From Pseudomonas botevensis (lineage in GTDB: Bacteria; Pseudomonadota; Gammaproteobacteria; Pseudomonadales; Pseudomonadaceae), in assembly GCF_019145475.1 (NCBI RefSeq), contig NZ_JAHTKI010000016.1:62001-126000 (forward strand): a stretch of 64,000 nucleotides of DNA, given 5' to 3'. The notes beneath the pieces were generated by a model that saw nothing but the letters and a program-made list of their open reading frames with translations, searched no databases and was not told where the DNA came from. A program made the position numbers and the translations under genes. Below are positions 9,308 through 17,575 of this stretch, in pieces (position 1 is the stretch's first letter; each line of letters opens with the position of its first letter).

Positions 9308-10271
9308 GGCGGATCCTTCCGGCGAACAGCAGATAAGTCGCCACGGCCACCCACAGCGCGGCGCCGACCAGATACTTGGTGAGCGGCGTGACGGCGGTGC
9401 GCGACGACCAGTAGGCCTCGATGAACGCCGCAATCAGCAGAAACAGCATGACCCCGCACACCAGCAAGACGCTTTGCCGGGCGGCTTGCCTGAGGGCTTC
9501 GCCGCGCGTCAGGCGACCGGGGGCGATCAAGACCCAGCCCAGTTTCAGCCCCGCCGCGCCGGCCAGGGCGATGGCCGTGAGTTCGAACGCGCCATGGCCG
9601 ATCACGAATGACCAGAACGTCTGGCCGTAGCCGATTTCCGTCAGGTGGCCGGCCACCGCACCGATCATCAGGCCGTTGTAGAAAAGGAAGAACGCACTGC
9701 CCAGACCCGCCAGCAAACCGCTGGCGAAGGTCTGAAAGGCGATGCCAATGTTGTGCATGATGTAGTAGCCGAACATCACCCAGTCTTCGCTGGCCGCGCG
9801 TTCGGCCGAGCGCCCGAGGTGACCGGCGACCGGGTCGTACATGCCCTGCATTTCGCGCACCTGATCGGCGGGAATCAGGTTGTAGACCAGTTCCGGAAAG
9901 ACGTATACCAGCACGCCGAAACCGACCAGGCTGCCGAAGAACAGCAGCGCGGCAACCAGGACGAAACGCCATTCCTGGCGCACCAGCCGGGGGAAACCGG
10001 CGAGGATGAAACCCAGCAGATTGGCGCCGAGGCGGCTGCGATGGCGATACAACTGCTGGTGGCCGCGCAGCACCTGCTGTTGCAGCGAATCGATCAGAAA
10101 ACTGCTGTAGCCACGCTCCTGCGCCAGCGCCAGGTGCTGACAGAGACGCCGATAGGCCTTGGGGAAAGCGGCAACTTGCGAGGTGTCCTTGCCGCGCTCG
10201 AGGCGCTCCAGCGCCAGGGCGAAGCGCTCCCATTCGGCCTTGTGGCGGTTTTCGAAAAGGCTCTGTTTCAT
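9294..10271 (-). CDS. Stage II sporulation protein M-like membrane protein
   Basis: 325 residues. The N-terminal ~90 residues are charged and helical, then five or more hydrophobic helices follow (about 105-135, 180-205, 215-240, 260-285 and 295-315), including the G-L-A-G-L-G-S-A-F-F and H-G-A-F-E-L-T motifs that mark the SpoIIM/DUF95 family. In Bacillus SpoIIM is part of the engulfment machinery. In non-spore-forming Gram-negatives the relatives lie in MoxR/RDD operons and have no established role. The gene starts at an ATG overlapping the stop of the RDD gene by 4 bp and ends 14 bp inside the DUF4129 gene. Confidence 0.9.
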   Translation of the reverse strand: MKQSLFENRHKAEWERFALALERLERGKDTSQVAAFPKAYRRLCQHLALAQERGYSSFLIDSLQQQVLRGHQQLYRHRSRLGANLLGFILAGFPRLVRQEWRFVLVAALLFFGSLVGFGVLVYVFPELVYNLIPADQVREMQGMYDPVAGHLGRSAERAASEDWVMFGYYIMHNIGIAFQTFASGLLAGLGSAFFLFYNGLMIGAVAGHLTEIGYGQTFWSFVIGHGAFELTAIALAGAAGLKLGWVLIAPGRLTRGEALRQAARQSVLLVCGVMLFLLIAAFIEAYWSSRTAVTPLTKYLVGAALWVAVATYLLFAGRIRHAPE

Positions 10272-10993
10272 GTCGGCCCCAACAGCCCACGGGCGATGCC
10301 GTTGAGTTCGCCCACGGCTTTCGGCGCGCTGATGTGCAACGGCTGGGCGAGCAGGGCCGCCAGTTCATTGACCCGCGCCGGCGACAGTTCAGCCTGGCGT
10401 TCGGCGAAACCGAGCAGGGCGCGTTGCTCGCTCAGGCTCAGGGGAATCGGTGAGCGGCGCGGTTCGGCCTCGGGCAGTTGCGGGCGGGTCAGGGGGCGCT
10501 CGATGTGGATGACCAGGGTGCCGGCGGCAAGGTCGCCCAGGCGCTTGAAGGTCGGGTGTTGCAGACAACTGATTGCGCCGAGGAAGTAGCCGAACGGCAT
10601 CAGGTCGACAAAGCGCAGCAGGTTGCGCAACAGCGAGGCCGACCAGCCGACTGGCGTGCCGTCGTCATGCACCACCCGCAGGCCCATCCATTGCTTGCCC
10701 GGCGACTGGCCCTGGCGCAGCACCTCGAACAGCACCATGTACCACCAGCTCACCGCGAACAGCAGCAGCGAACCCAGGCCCATGCCGAGCTTGCCAAGAA
10801 AGGCCAGCACAATGAACAGCGCGCCGGTGATCACGGCGCGCAGGCCCAGGTCGATCGAGAAGGCCACGGCCCGCACCATCAGCCCGGCCGGACGCAAGGG
10901 CAGGTCGATGCCTTCCGGCGTTTCGACCTGATGCCGCGTGTCCAGCGGCGGAATCAGCGGTGCTTTCCCTGGCGGTGCTGTGTGCTCGAGCAT
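10268..10993 (-). CDS. RDD family membrane protein, first gene of MoxR operon
   Basis: 241 residues. The RDD domain covers about 20-165: it begins with an R-P-A-G-L-M-V-R-A-V-A-F-S-I-D-L motif containing the Arg and Asp that name the family, has two or three transmembrane segments, and a G-Q-S-P-G-K-Q-W-M-G-L-R-V motif. The C-terminal ~70 residues are soluble and helical. The ATG at 10993 is preceded by AGG about 7 bases upstream. It is the first gene of the minus-strand operon, so the promoter should lie in 10994-11174, shared divergently with sbcB. RDD proteins are suspected transporters, but no substrate can be assigned here. Confidence 0.88.
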   Translation of the reverse strand: MLEHTAPPGKAPLIPPLDTRHQVETPEGIDLPLRPAGLMVRAVAFSIDLGLRAVITGALFIVLAFLGKLGMGLGSLLLFAVSWWYMVLFEVLRQGQSPGKQWMGLRVVHDDGTPVGWSASLLRNLLRFVDLMPFGYFLGAISCLQHPTFKRLGDLAAGTLVIHIERPLTRPQLPEAEPRRSPIPLSLSEQRALLGFAERQAELSPARVNELAALLAQPLHISAPKAVGELNGIARGLLGPT

Positions 10994-11174
10994 GGGCTAC
11001 CTGACGTTCGCCTGTTCTGGATGCAGTGGGGGCCGATGCTAGCAGCCTCTCGGGGGAAAACGACATAACTATGTATTGCACAGCATGTGGCGAAAGCTGC
11101 TCGAATGACACGGCGCTGGCCGCCACGGCGGTCGAGCGCCTAGACTTTGCCGATCTTCAGTTCAGGAACCGCCC

Positions 11175-12605
11175 GTGACTTCCATCTTCTGGTACGACTA
11201 CGAAACCACCGGGATCAATCCCCGCTGTGACCGCCCGTTGCAGGTGGCCGGGATTCGCACCGACCATGAACTCAACGAGATCGATGAGCCGGTCAACCTT
11301 TATTGCCAGCCCAGCGAAGACATCCTGCCGCATCCGGCCGCGTGCGTGATCACCGGTATCACCCCCGGTCGTCTGGCCGAGCAGGGGTTGAGCGAAGCCG
11401 ACTTCATGACCCGGATTCACGCGCAACTGGCCGCGCCCGGCACCTGTGGCGCGGGTTACAACACGTTGCGCTTCGACGACGAGATGACCCGCTACAGCCT
11501 GTACCGGAATTTTTTCGACCCGTACGCCCGGGAATGGCAGGGCGGCAACAGCCGCTGGGATTTGATCGATGTGGTGCGCGCCGCCTACGCCTTGCGCCCC
11601 GACGGCCTGGTGTGGCCGACCGATGACGAGGGCCGGGTGACGCTCAAGCTCGAACGCCTGACCGCCGCCAACGGCCTCGATCATGGTCATGCCCACGAAG
11701 CATTGTCCGACGTGCGCGCCACCATCGCCCTGGCCCGGCTGATCCGCGAGAAGCAGCCGAAACTGTATGACTGGCTGTTTCAACTGCGCAGCAAGCAGAA
11801 GGTCATGGATCAGGTTCGTCTGTTGCAGCCGATAGTGCACATCTCCGGGCGCTTCTCGGCGGCGCGGCATTACGTGGGCGTGGTGCTGCCGCTGGCCTGG
11901 CATCCGCGCAACCGCAATGCGCTGATTGTCTGCGACCTGCACCTGGACCCGCAGGGCCTGCTCGACCTCGACGCCGAAACCTTGCGCCAGCGCCTGTACA
12001 CCCGTCGCGAGGCTTTGGCCGAAGGTGAATTGCCGGTGCCGCTCAAACTGATTCACGTCAACCGCTGCCCGGTGGTGGCGCCGTTGTCGGTATTGCGCGC
12101 GGACGATCAACAGCGTCTCGGGCTGGACATGGCGCTTTATCAGGCCCGCGCATTGCGGCTAAGTGACGCACAACATATCTGGAAAGATAAAGTCGCGACG
12201 ATTTATGCCAGCGAGGATTTCACCCCGAGTGAAGATCCGGAACAGCAGTTGTACGACGGATTTATCGGTGACCGGGATCGTCGTCTATGTGAGCAAGTGA
12301 GGACGGCCGATCCTGCGCAATTAAGCCGAGAGCAATGGCCTTTCGATGACGAACGTTTGCCGGAATTACTCTTTCGATATCGAGCACGTAACTTTCCCGA
12401 AACGTTGAGTTCCGAGGAGCGAGAACGCTGGACGATCTTTTGCCGGCAACGCTTGTGCGAAGCGCAAATGGGGGCTCCTAATACCCTCGAATCTTTTGCA
12501 CAGGCCGCAGAAGAATGGGCGCTTAGTGCCACGCCGACGCAGAATGCGGTGCTTGATGAATGGCGTAACTATGTCGAGGCATTACGCAAACGTTTGTATC
12601 TTTGA
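11175..12605 (+). CDS. sbcB: Exodeoxyribonuclease I
   Basis: 476 residues from a GTG at 11175 with AGGAA upstream. SbcB degrades single-stranded DNA 3' to 5' in recombination and mismatch repair. The DEDDh exonuclease core is clear: D-Y-E-T-T-G at 8-13 supplies the first two acidic ligands, and the H-A-H-E-A-L-S-D-V block near 172-180 supplies the His/Asp pair. The SH3-like and C-terminal helical domains follow; length matches the E. coli enzyme. It is transcribed alone and ends at a bidirectional terminator shared with convergent mvaT. The sbcB-mvaT-purU order is conserved in Pseudomonas, which supports the assignment. Confidence 0.97.
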   Translation: MTSIFWYDYETTGINPRCDRPLQVAGIRTDHELNEIDEPVNLYCQPSEDILPHPAACVITGITPGRLAEQGLSEADFMTRIHAQLAAPGTCGAGYNTLRFDDEMTRYSLYRNFFDPYAREWQGGNSRWDLIDVVRAAYALRPDGLVWPTDDEGRVTLKLERLTAANGLDHGHAHEALSDVRATIALARLIREKQPKLYDWLFQLRSKQKVMDQVRLLQPIVHISGRFSAARHYVGVVLPLAWHPRNRNALIVCDLHLDPQGLLDLDAETLRQRLYTRREALAEGELPVPLKLIHVNRCPVVAPLSVLRADDQQRLGLDMALYQARALRLSDAQHIWKDKVATIYASEDFTPSEDPEQQLYDGFIGDRDRRLCEQVRTADPAQLSREQWPFDDERLPELLFRYRARNFPETLSSEERERWTIFCRQRLCEAQMGAPNTLESFAQAAEEWALSATPTQNAVLDEWRNYVEALRKRLYL

Positions 12606-12613
12606 AATCGAAC

Positions 12614-12670
12614 ATGCCCGTCGACGAAATGACGGGCATAAAAAAACGCCAGCGAATGCTGGCGTTTTAT
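12614..12670. terminator. Bidirectional terminator between sbcB and mvaT, plus extra hairpin
   Basis: The stem ACGCCAGC (12646-12653) pairs with GCTGGCGT (12658-12665) around a GAAT loop, with A6 before it and TTTTATTTT after it, so it can stop transcripts from both sides. A second perfect hairpin, ATGCCCGTC (12614-12622) with GACGGGCAT (12631-12639), stands directly upstream on the sbcB side. Confidence 0.88.
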
Positions 12671-12705
12671 TTTCGTCGCGGATCGCTCTGCGACGGGGTT
12701 GCGGC

Positions 12706-13083
12706 TTAGCCCAGCAGGGTCGACCAGCCTTCAACCACGTCACCGCCCCACTTGGCTTTCCACTCTTTCAGAGTCTTGTGGTTGCCACCTTTGGTTTCGA
12801 TGACTTCACCGTTGTGCGGGTTTTTGTATTGCTTAACTTTGCGAGCACGTTTGGTGCCGGTAGTTTTTACTGCGCCAGTGCGTGGAGCCTTGGCTGCGCC
12901 TTGTGGATCCAACAGTGCGATGATGTCGCGCAGGGACTTGGAATATTCGCCCATCAGAGCGCGCAGTTTGCTTTCGAATTGCAGCTCGGTTTGCAGTTTG
13001 TCGTCTTCCGACAGGTTTTTCAGACGGGCTTGCAGCTCTTTGATGGCCTCTTCGGTGGCGCGATATTCATTGATCAAGGACAT
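12706..13083 (-). CDS. mvaT: H-NS-family xenogeneic silencer MvaT
   Basis: 125 residues from the ATG at 13083 (M-S-L-I-N-E-Y), with AAGG upstream. The frame extends 16 codons further but lacks conservation. MvaT is the pseudomonad functional equivalent of H-NS: a nucleoid protein that silences AT-rich, often horizontally acquired DNA. The N-terminal ~60 residues form the coiled-coil oligomerisation region. The C-terminal DNA-binding domain has the R-A-R-K-V-K-Q-Y-K-N-P basic patch and the G-G-N-H-K-T-L-K-E-W loop that inserts into the minor groove. Sequence is closer to MvaT than to MvaU as I know them. The AT-rich region upstream would suit autoregulation, which is inference. Confidence 0.95.
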   Translation of the reverse strand: MSLINEYRATEEAIKELQARLKNLSEDDKLQTELQFESKLRALMGEYSKSLRDIIALLDPQGAAKAPRTGAVKTTGTKRARKVKQYKNPHNGEVIETKGGNHKTLKEWKAKWGGDVVEGWSTLLG

Positions 13084-13432
13084 GATTACTACCTTATGTA
13101 AAGTGCTGAATGACAGGGGACAGTGGCGCAATAATAGTCAGGCTGTTTCATCAAGTAAACATTTAACCGGGGTTTTTATTTGAATTAGTTACGAAGAGAA
13201 GGCCCGAGTTGAATATTCAGTTAAATATTGTGATGCAGTCTTCAGGGTCATTCACAACGACTTGTTTAATCGTCATCTGTGGTGCGCCGGTATTCTGGCG
13301 TTAATCGCTGTCAAAAAAACTTCAACGTGGCCCGGACGAGGACTGGCGCAGCGGCCGTGGTCATCAATACTGCAGTTTTCCTGCGCAGTCGCTAGAATGG
13401 CGGCCTTTGCGAAGTTCTGGAGTTTCCCCCTC
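13084..13432. other. Non-coding region between divergent mvaT and purU
   Basis: 349 bp with no credible gene. The part nearest mvaT (about 13130-13260) is noticeably AT-rich for this genome and should carry the mvaT promoter. A TAGAAT that could be a -10 for purU lies at 13393-13398. No operator palindrome was recognised. Confidence 0.6.
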
Positions 13433-14281
13433 ATGCGCACCTTTCGGCTGGTGATTTCTTGCCCGGACCGCGTTGGCATTGTTGCCAAAGTCAGTAATTT
13501 CCTGGCATCCCACAACGGCTGGATCACCGAAGCGAGCCACCACTCGGACAATCAGATCGGCTGGTTCTTCATGCGTCACGAAATTCGTGCCGATTCGTTG
13601 CCTTTCGGTATTGAAGTCTTGCGCGAGAAGTTCGCGCCGATTGCCGAAGAGTTCTCGATGGACTGGCGTATCACCGACACCGAGCAGAAAAAGCGCGTGG
13701 TGTTGATGGCCAGCCGTGAGTCCCATTGCCTGGCCGACCTGCTGCACCGCTGGCACAGCGACGAGCTGGATTGCGAAATCTCCTGCGTGATTTCCAACCA
13801 CGACGACCTGCGCAGCATGGTCGAGTGGCATGGCATTCCTTATTACCACGTCCCGGTCAATCCGCAGGACAAGGAACCGGCGTTCGCTGAAGTGTCGCGT
13901 CTGGTCAAGCAGCACGACGCCGAAGTGGTGGTGCTGGCGCGCTACATGCAGATCCTGCCGCCGGCGCTGTGCCGCGAATACGCACACAAGGTCATCAACA
14001 TTCACCACAGCTTCCTGCCGTCGTTCGTCGGTGCCAAGCCGTATCACCAGGCATCGTTGCGTGGCGTGAAACTGATCGGCGCGACCTGCCACTACGTGAC
14101 CGAAGAGCTGGATGCCGGCCCGATCATCGAGCAGGACGTGGTGCGTGTCAGTCACAGCGACAGCATCGAAGACATGGTGCGTTTCGGCCGTGACGTCGAG
14201 AAAATGGTGCTGGCCCGTGGTCTGCGCTATCACCTCGAAGACCGCGTGCTGGTCCACGGCAACAAGACCGTGGTGTTCTGA
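13433..14281 (+). CDS. purU: Formyltetrahydrofolate deformylase
   Basis: 282 residues from the ATG at 13433, preceded by GGAG. A longer frame opens 57 codons earlier but has no conserved residues. PurU hydrolyses 10-formyl-THF to formate and THF, balancing one-carbon pools. The N-terminal ACT domain (about 1-80, beginning R-T-F-R-L-V-I-S-C-P-D-R-V-G) senses ligands; the C-terminal formyl-transferase fold has the H-H-S-F-L-P-S-F motif near 194-201 and the downstream D-A-G-P-I-I loop with the catalytic Asp. Length matches the family. It is monocistronic with a strong terminator after the stop. Confidence 0.97.
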   Translation: MRTFRLVISCPDRVGIVAKVSNFLASHNGWITEASHHSDNQIGWFFMRHEIRADSLPFGIEVLREKFAPIAEEFSMDWRITDTEQKKRVVLMASRESHCLADLLHRWHSDELDCEISCVISNHDDLRSMVEWHGIPYYHVPVNPQDKEPAFAEVSRLVKQHDAEVVVLARYMQILPPALCREYAHKVINIHHSFLPSFVGAKPYHQASLRGVKLIGATCHYVTEELDAGPIIEQDVVRVSHSDSIEDMVRFGRDVEKMVLARGLRYHLEDRVLVHGNKTVVF

Positions 14282-14308
14282 TCGAAGCCGTTCACGGTTG
14301 AAAAAGAC

Positions 14309-14346
14309 AGGGCCTGGGCGTTCAATCGCTCCAGGCCCTTTCTTTT
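14309..14346 (+). terminator. purU intrinsic terminator
   Basis: AGGGCCTGG (14309-14317) pairs with CCAGGCCCT (14331-14339) and is followed by TTCTTTT. It lies 28 bp after the purU stop. Confidence 0.9.
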
Positions 14347-14368
14347 ATTCAGCCTTGAGGTAATACCC

Positions 14369-14575
14369 ATGACCGATCCACTGGATAAAGCCACCTCCAG
14401 GGCACCTGCCACGTTGGGTGAGGGTTGCCTGAGCCGCTATGACCCGCAAGACATGGACGAGGAGGATGGAACCGAGTTTCCCGGCGCCGCCGAGTTGTGG
14501 GAGAAAGTGAAACCGGAGCCTGACGAAAATTCCGCGTCGTCGATCACGCCTGACGAGTTCTCATCAGTTTCTTGA
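14369..14575 (+). CDS. Small acidic hypothetical protein
   Basis: 68 residues, unrecognised family. A GAGGT ribosome site stands 8 bases before the ATG. The protein is strongly acidic, with D-M-D-E-E-D-G-T-E-F-P-G in the middle and a Ser-rich end; no hydrophobic segment, Cys or His cluster is present. Its last 32 bp overlap the 3' end of the convergent membrane-protein gene (14544-15539). It could be transcribed by read-through of the purU terminator or from its own promoter. The good ribosome site and lack of a competing frame favour a real gene, but there is no functional evidence. Confidence 0.65.
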   Translation: MTDPLDKATSRAPATLGEGCLSRYDPQDMDEEDGTEFPGAAELWEKVKPEPDENSASSITPDEFSSVS

Positions 14576-15539
14576 GCAGCGGCCGTCCCAGCATCAGCAG
14601 AAACACCGGCCCGCCCACCAGCAGATAGAAGTAATAGGTCACCACCCGCCAGATCAGAATCGCCGCTGCGGCGGTGGATTTTCCCACCATGGGCGCCAGC
14701 AGCGCCGCCGAGGTCAGTTCCGCCGCGCCTGCGCCGCCGGGCAACAGACTGAATTGCCCGGCCCCCAGCGACAGCATCTGGATCAGGAAACTCCACGCCC
14801 ATTGCAAGTCCGCCCCCAGCCCGCGCAATGCCAGATACAGCACGCTGTAACGCAACAGCCAATGCACGCACGTCAACGCGAAGACCTTGATCAGCGTTTG
14901 CCAGGGCAGTTTCAGGGTGTCGGTGAATGCCGCGAGAAAATGCAGAAGCTTGCGCGCCCAGCGTCGACGGGTACTGCCCTTGACGTTGATGCTCGCCAGC
15001 AATCGTCCGCTCAGGCGAATCAGTGCGCGGTGATAACGCGCCAGCAGCACGCAACTGAACAGCCCACCGAACAGCGACACGGCGCTGACCATCAGCAGCC
15101 ATTCGAGGCGATCGCTCAAGTGCTGGAACAGCGCGTAGATCAGGATCCCGCTCAGGGCGCAGAGGAAAAACAGCAGATCGCTCAATTGATCCATGGCGAA
15201 CACCGCGCTGCCACGGGCCGGGCGCACACCGCTGCGGGCCAGCAGGGCCATGATCGTCAGTGGCCCGCCGCTGCCGCCCGGCGTGGCGCAGTAAGCGAAT
15301 TCGGCGGCCATCACTACGCCGAGGCTTTTCAGCGGCGTGACCCGTTCGCGTTGATCGCCGAGCAGCAGCCGCAGGCGCAGGGTGTTGATGCCCCAGCACA
15401 GCAGGATCATGCCGAACATCAGCAGCAGCCAATGCAGCGGAAAACTTTGCAAGCGCGCCCAGGTTTCGCCGCCGCCCAGCAGGATCGGGATCAGCACCGC
15501 CGCGATCAGGCCGATCAATAAAAGAATGCCGCGACTCAT
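14544..15539 (-). CDS. YbhN/AglD-type (LPG synthase TM-like) membrane protein
   Basis: 331 residues with about eight hydrophobic helices. The pattern matches the lysylphosphatidylglycerol synthase transmembrane (UPF0104, flippase-like) family: an early W-x-x-x-L-x-x-L-x-L-R-L-R-L-L-L-G region, an A-E-F-A-Y-C-A-T-P-G-G-S-G-G-P motif near 81-95, and a second L-L-P-G-G-A-G-A-A-E-L motif near 262-272. The soluble aminoacyl-transferase domain of MprF is absent, so aminoacylation is not expected. The family is suspected of lipid or lipid-linked sugar translocation. It is the last of three genes, overlapping the DUF2334 gene by 4 bp, so it may move a glycolipid made by the upstream enzymes (inference). 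Confidence 0.88.
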   Translation of the reverse strand: MSRGILLLIGLIAAVLIPILLGGGETWARLQSFPLHWLLLMFGMILLCWGINTLRLRLLLGDQRERVTPLKSLGVVMAAEFAYCATPGGSGGPLTIMALLARSGVRPARGSAVFAMDQLSDLLFFLCALSGILIYALFQHLSDRLEWLLMVSAVSLFGGLFSCVLLARYHRALIRLSGRLLASINVKGSTRRRWARKLLHFLAAFTDTLKLPWQTLIKVFALTCVHWLLRYSVLYLALRGLGADLQWAWSFLIQMLSLGAGQFSLLPGGAGAAELTSAALLAPMVGKSTAAAAILIWRVVTYYFYLLVGGPVFLLMLGRPLLKKLMRTRQA

Positions 15540-16312
15540 GCGGCGTATCCGGGATGCTTGTGCTGTTGCGTCAGCCAGTCGATCTTGGTCATTGGCACGC
15601 GGCCTTCATTCAGTAAACGTTCGACGGTGTGCAGCCAGTAGTCGCGGGAAAAACGGTGGCGCATATCCACCGGATGCACGCCCAGGCGAATCACCGGGGC
15701 GTGGCGCCAGCGCTGCTCACGTTGCTCGCTGAGCAGTTTAGACAAGCCGCGACGCCATGCACTGCGCGCGCTCCAGACCAGACCAGGGGCGTTGATGGCG
15801 GTGAAGTCCGGCAGGCGATAAAGATGTTGCGGGTCGCTGGTGTAGCTCAAGGGCAATTCGCGCAAGGCCTGGCGCGTGCCTTCGCTCATCAGCCATGCCG
15901 GCGCGACGAAACCGTGCAGCGGCCAGTCATAACGCTGAAACAACGCGATGCCCGCGTGCAGGCGGGCGAGGGCAGTCTCGCGGGACAGCTGATAAAACTC
16001 GCCTTCATGGGTGTAGAACCGGCGCATGAACCAATCCTTTGGCGTGTTTGGCCGGGGTTCCTGATCGTCATGAAAATAGCCGTGCAGTACCAGTTCATCG
16101 CCACGGGATACACGCTCGCTCAGCCGTTGGCGAAATGATCGATCGGCGTCCAGTGCATTACGCCGATGGAAATCCGGGACCACCAGCCAGGTCAGTGGCA
16201 CGCCGCCCAGCGCATCGACAGCTTCGACGAAAGGTTGGTAATCGGCCCAGGTGCATGGCGCCACGTCGTGCAGCACCAGCAACAGCGCCGGGGGATTGTT
16301 CGGTTCAACCAT
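15536..16312 (-). CDS. DUF2334 / polysaccharide deacetylase-like protein
   Basis: 258 residues from the ATG at 16312 (M-V-E-P-N-N-P-P), which overlaps the end of the glycosyltransferase gene. The frame continues 35 codons upstream into that gene, but those codons are out-of-frame shadow. The fold resembles NodB-type carbohydrate esterases: L-L-V-L-H-D-V-A-P near the N-terminus carries the first metal Asp position, and V-L-H-G-Y-F-H-D-D near 82-90 has the His-containing metal motif. DUF2334 proteins are deacetylase relatives that often lie beside glycosyltransferases. The likely substrate is an N-acetylated sugar on the product of the upstream transferase (inference). Confidence 0.85.
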   Translation of the reverse strand: MVEPNNPPALLLVLHDVAPCTWADYQPFVEAVDALGGVPLTWLVVPDFHRRNALDADRSFRQRLSERVSRGDELVLHGYFHDDQEPRPNTPKDWFMRRFYTHEGEFYQLSRETALARLHAGIALFQRYDWPLHGFVAPAWLMSEGTRQALRELPLSYTSDPQHLYRLPDFTAINAPGLVWSARSAWRRGLSKLLSEQREQRWRHAPVIRLGVHPVDMRHRFSRDYWLHTVERLLNEGRVPMTKIDWLTQQHKHPGYAA

Positions 16313-17417
16313 TGGCCACCCGGGGCAGCGAATGGCCGAGGACGGCGTGGTAATGCCCGAGCAGGCTGTCGACCACGGTGTCCCAGGCGTAGTGCCGTTC
16401 GACATGTTGCCGCGCAAGGCGACCGAGAATCGCCGGATTGCGACTGAACAGCTCGCGCACGGCGTTGGCCATCAACTGCGGATTGTTCGGCGCGCAGAGC
16501 AGGCCGCAAGGTTCGCTGACGATCTCCTCGAACGCGCCGGCCGCCACTGCCACCACTGGAATGCCGCAGGCCATCGCTTCGAGGATCACCAGGCCGAAGG
16601 TTTCCTGATCACCGGCATGCACCAGCGCATCGGCACTGGCCATCAACCGCGCCACTTGCGGCGTCGGGCAGAAACCATCGATGACGCTGACGTTGTCCGG
16701 AACGGCGGCGGGCATCGACGAACCGACCAGCAGCAAGTGATAGCGCGGGCCGAGGCGTTGCATGCACTTGAGCAGCACCGGCAGGTTTTTCTCCTTGGCG
16801 CCGCGCCCGGCGAAGATCAGCAGGCGTGCGTCTTCGGCAATCCCCAGTGCGGCGCGCAGGCCCGGATCGCGGGCGTCAGGATGGAACGTGCGCAGATCCA
16901 CGCCCAGCGGCTGGACGAACACATTGCGTACCCCCAGGCTGCGGAGTTTGTCGGCCATCACCTGACTGGGCGCCAGCACCCGGTCGAAGTTGCCGTAGAG
17001 TTTGCTGACGTAGGCCTCGACATTCGGTGTGACCCAGTGGCCCACGCGGTTGCCCGCCAGCAGCGGCAGATCCGAGTGATAGAAGCCGATGACCGGCACA
17101 TCCAGTTGTCGCCGGGCGTCGAGCGCGGCCCAGGCGGTCAGGTACGGGTCGCCGACTTCGATCAGGTCCGGTTGCAGGTCGTGCAGGACATTGCGCCAGG
17201 GCGCCAGACGCAGCGGGAAACGGTAACCCTTGCCGAACGGCAGGGCGGGGGCCGGCACCGTATAAACGCCATCCTGTTCACTCAGGTGCGCACCGGGGAT
17301 CAGCAGGCTGTGGCGAATTCCCGGGCGATGGCCGAGCCGCCGGTGCTTGGCATCCAGATACGTGCGCACACCGCCGCTGGCCGGGGCGTAAAACATGGTG
17401 ATGTCGGCGATATGCAC
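16305..17417 (-). CDS. GT4-family glycosyltransferase
   Basis: 370 residues from a GTG at 17417 preceded by GGAGGG. It has the GT-B fold of family 4. The N-terminal F-Y-A-P-A-S-G-G-V-R-T-Y loop binds the acceptor, and the C-terminal domain has the E-x7-E signature in Q-E-T-F-G-L-V-I-L-E-A-M-A-C-G-I-P-V-V near 279-297 that holds the nucleotide sugar. No signal peptide or membrane helix is seen, so it acts in the cytoplasm or at the inner face of the membrane. It is the first gene of an operon with the deacetylase-like and flippase-like genes, which points to a cell-envelope glycolipid or polysaccharide. The sugar and acceptor cannot be read from the sequence. Confidence 0.93.
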   Translation of the reverse strand: MHIADITMFYAPASGGVRTYLDAKHRRLGHRPGIRHSLLIPGAHLSEQDGVYTVPAPALPFGKGYRFPLRLAPWRNVLHDLQPDLIEVGDPYLTAWAALDARRQLDVPVIGFYHSDLPLLAGNRVGHWVTPNVEAYVSKLYGNFDRVLAPSQVMADKLRSLGVRNVFVQPLGVDLRTFHPDARDPGLRAALGIAEDARLLIFAGRGAKEKNLPVLLKCMQRLGPRYHLLLVGSSMPAAVPDNVSVIDGFCPTPQVARLMASADALVHAGDQETFGLVILEAMACGIPVVAVAAGAFEEIVSEPCGLLCAPNNPQLMANAVRELFSRNPAILGRLARQHVERHYAWDTVVDSLLGHYHAVLGHSLPRVANG

Positions 17418-17507
17418 GGTGAACGTCCCTCCGCGTTGATCTCCCTTGGTTGACCTTTATCAAGGATAGATGTTCGGTCGGGATTTCGGCGCTGGCAGGT
17501 CCGGCGC

Positions 17508-17540
17508 AGCCCCTGACCCTCTCCCTGGGAAGAGGGCCGG
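17508..17540. repeat. CT-rich interspersed repeat (degenerate copy)
   Basis: Contains CCCTGACCCTCTCCCTGGG followed by AAGAGGG, an imperfect palindrome. The same sequence family recurs at 54716-54830 and 61672-61858. It lies between the glycosyltransferase and chemoreceptor genes. Confidence 0.6.
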
Positions 17541-17575
17541 GCGGGTGGCGTTCCGATGAGGGGTGGCTCTTGATC

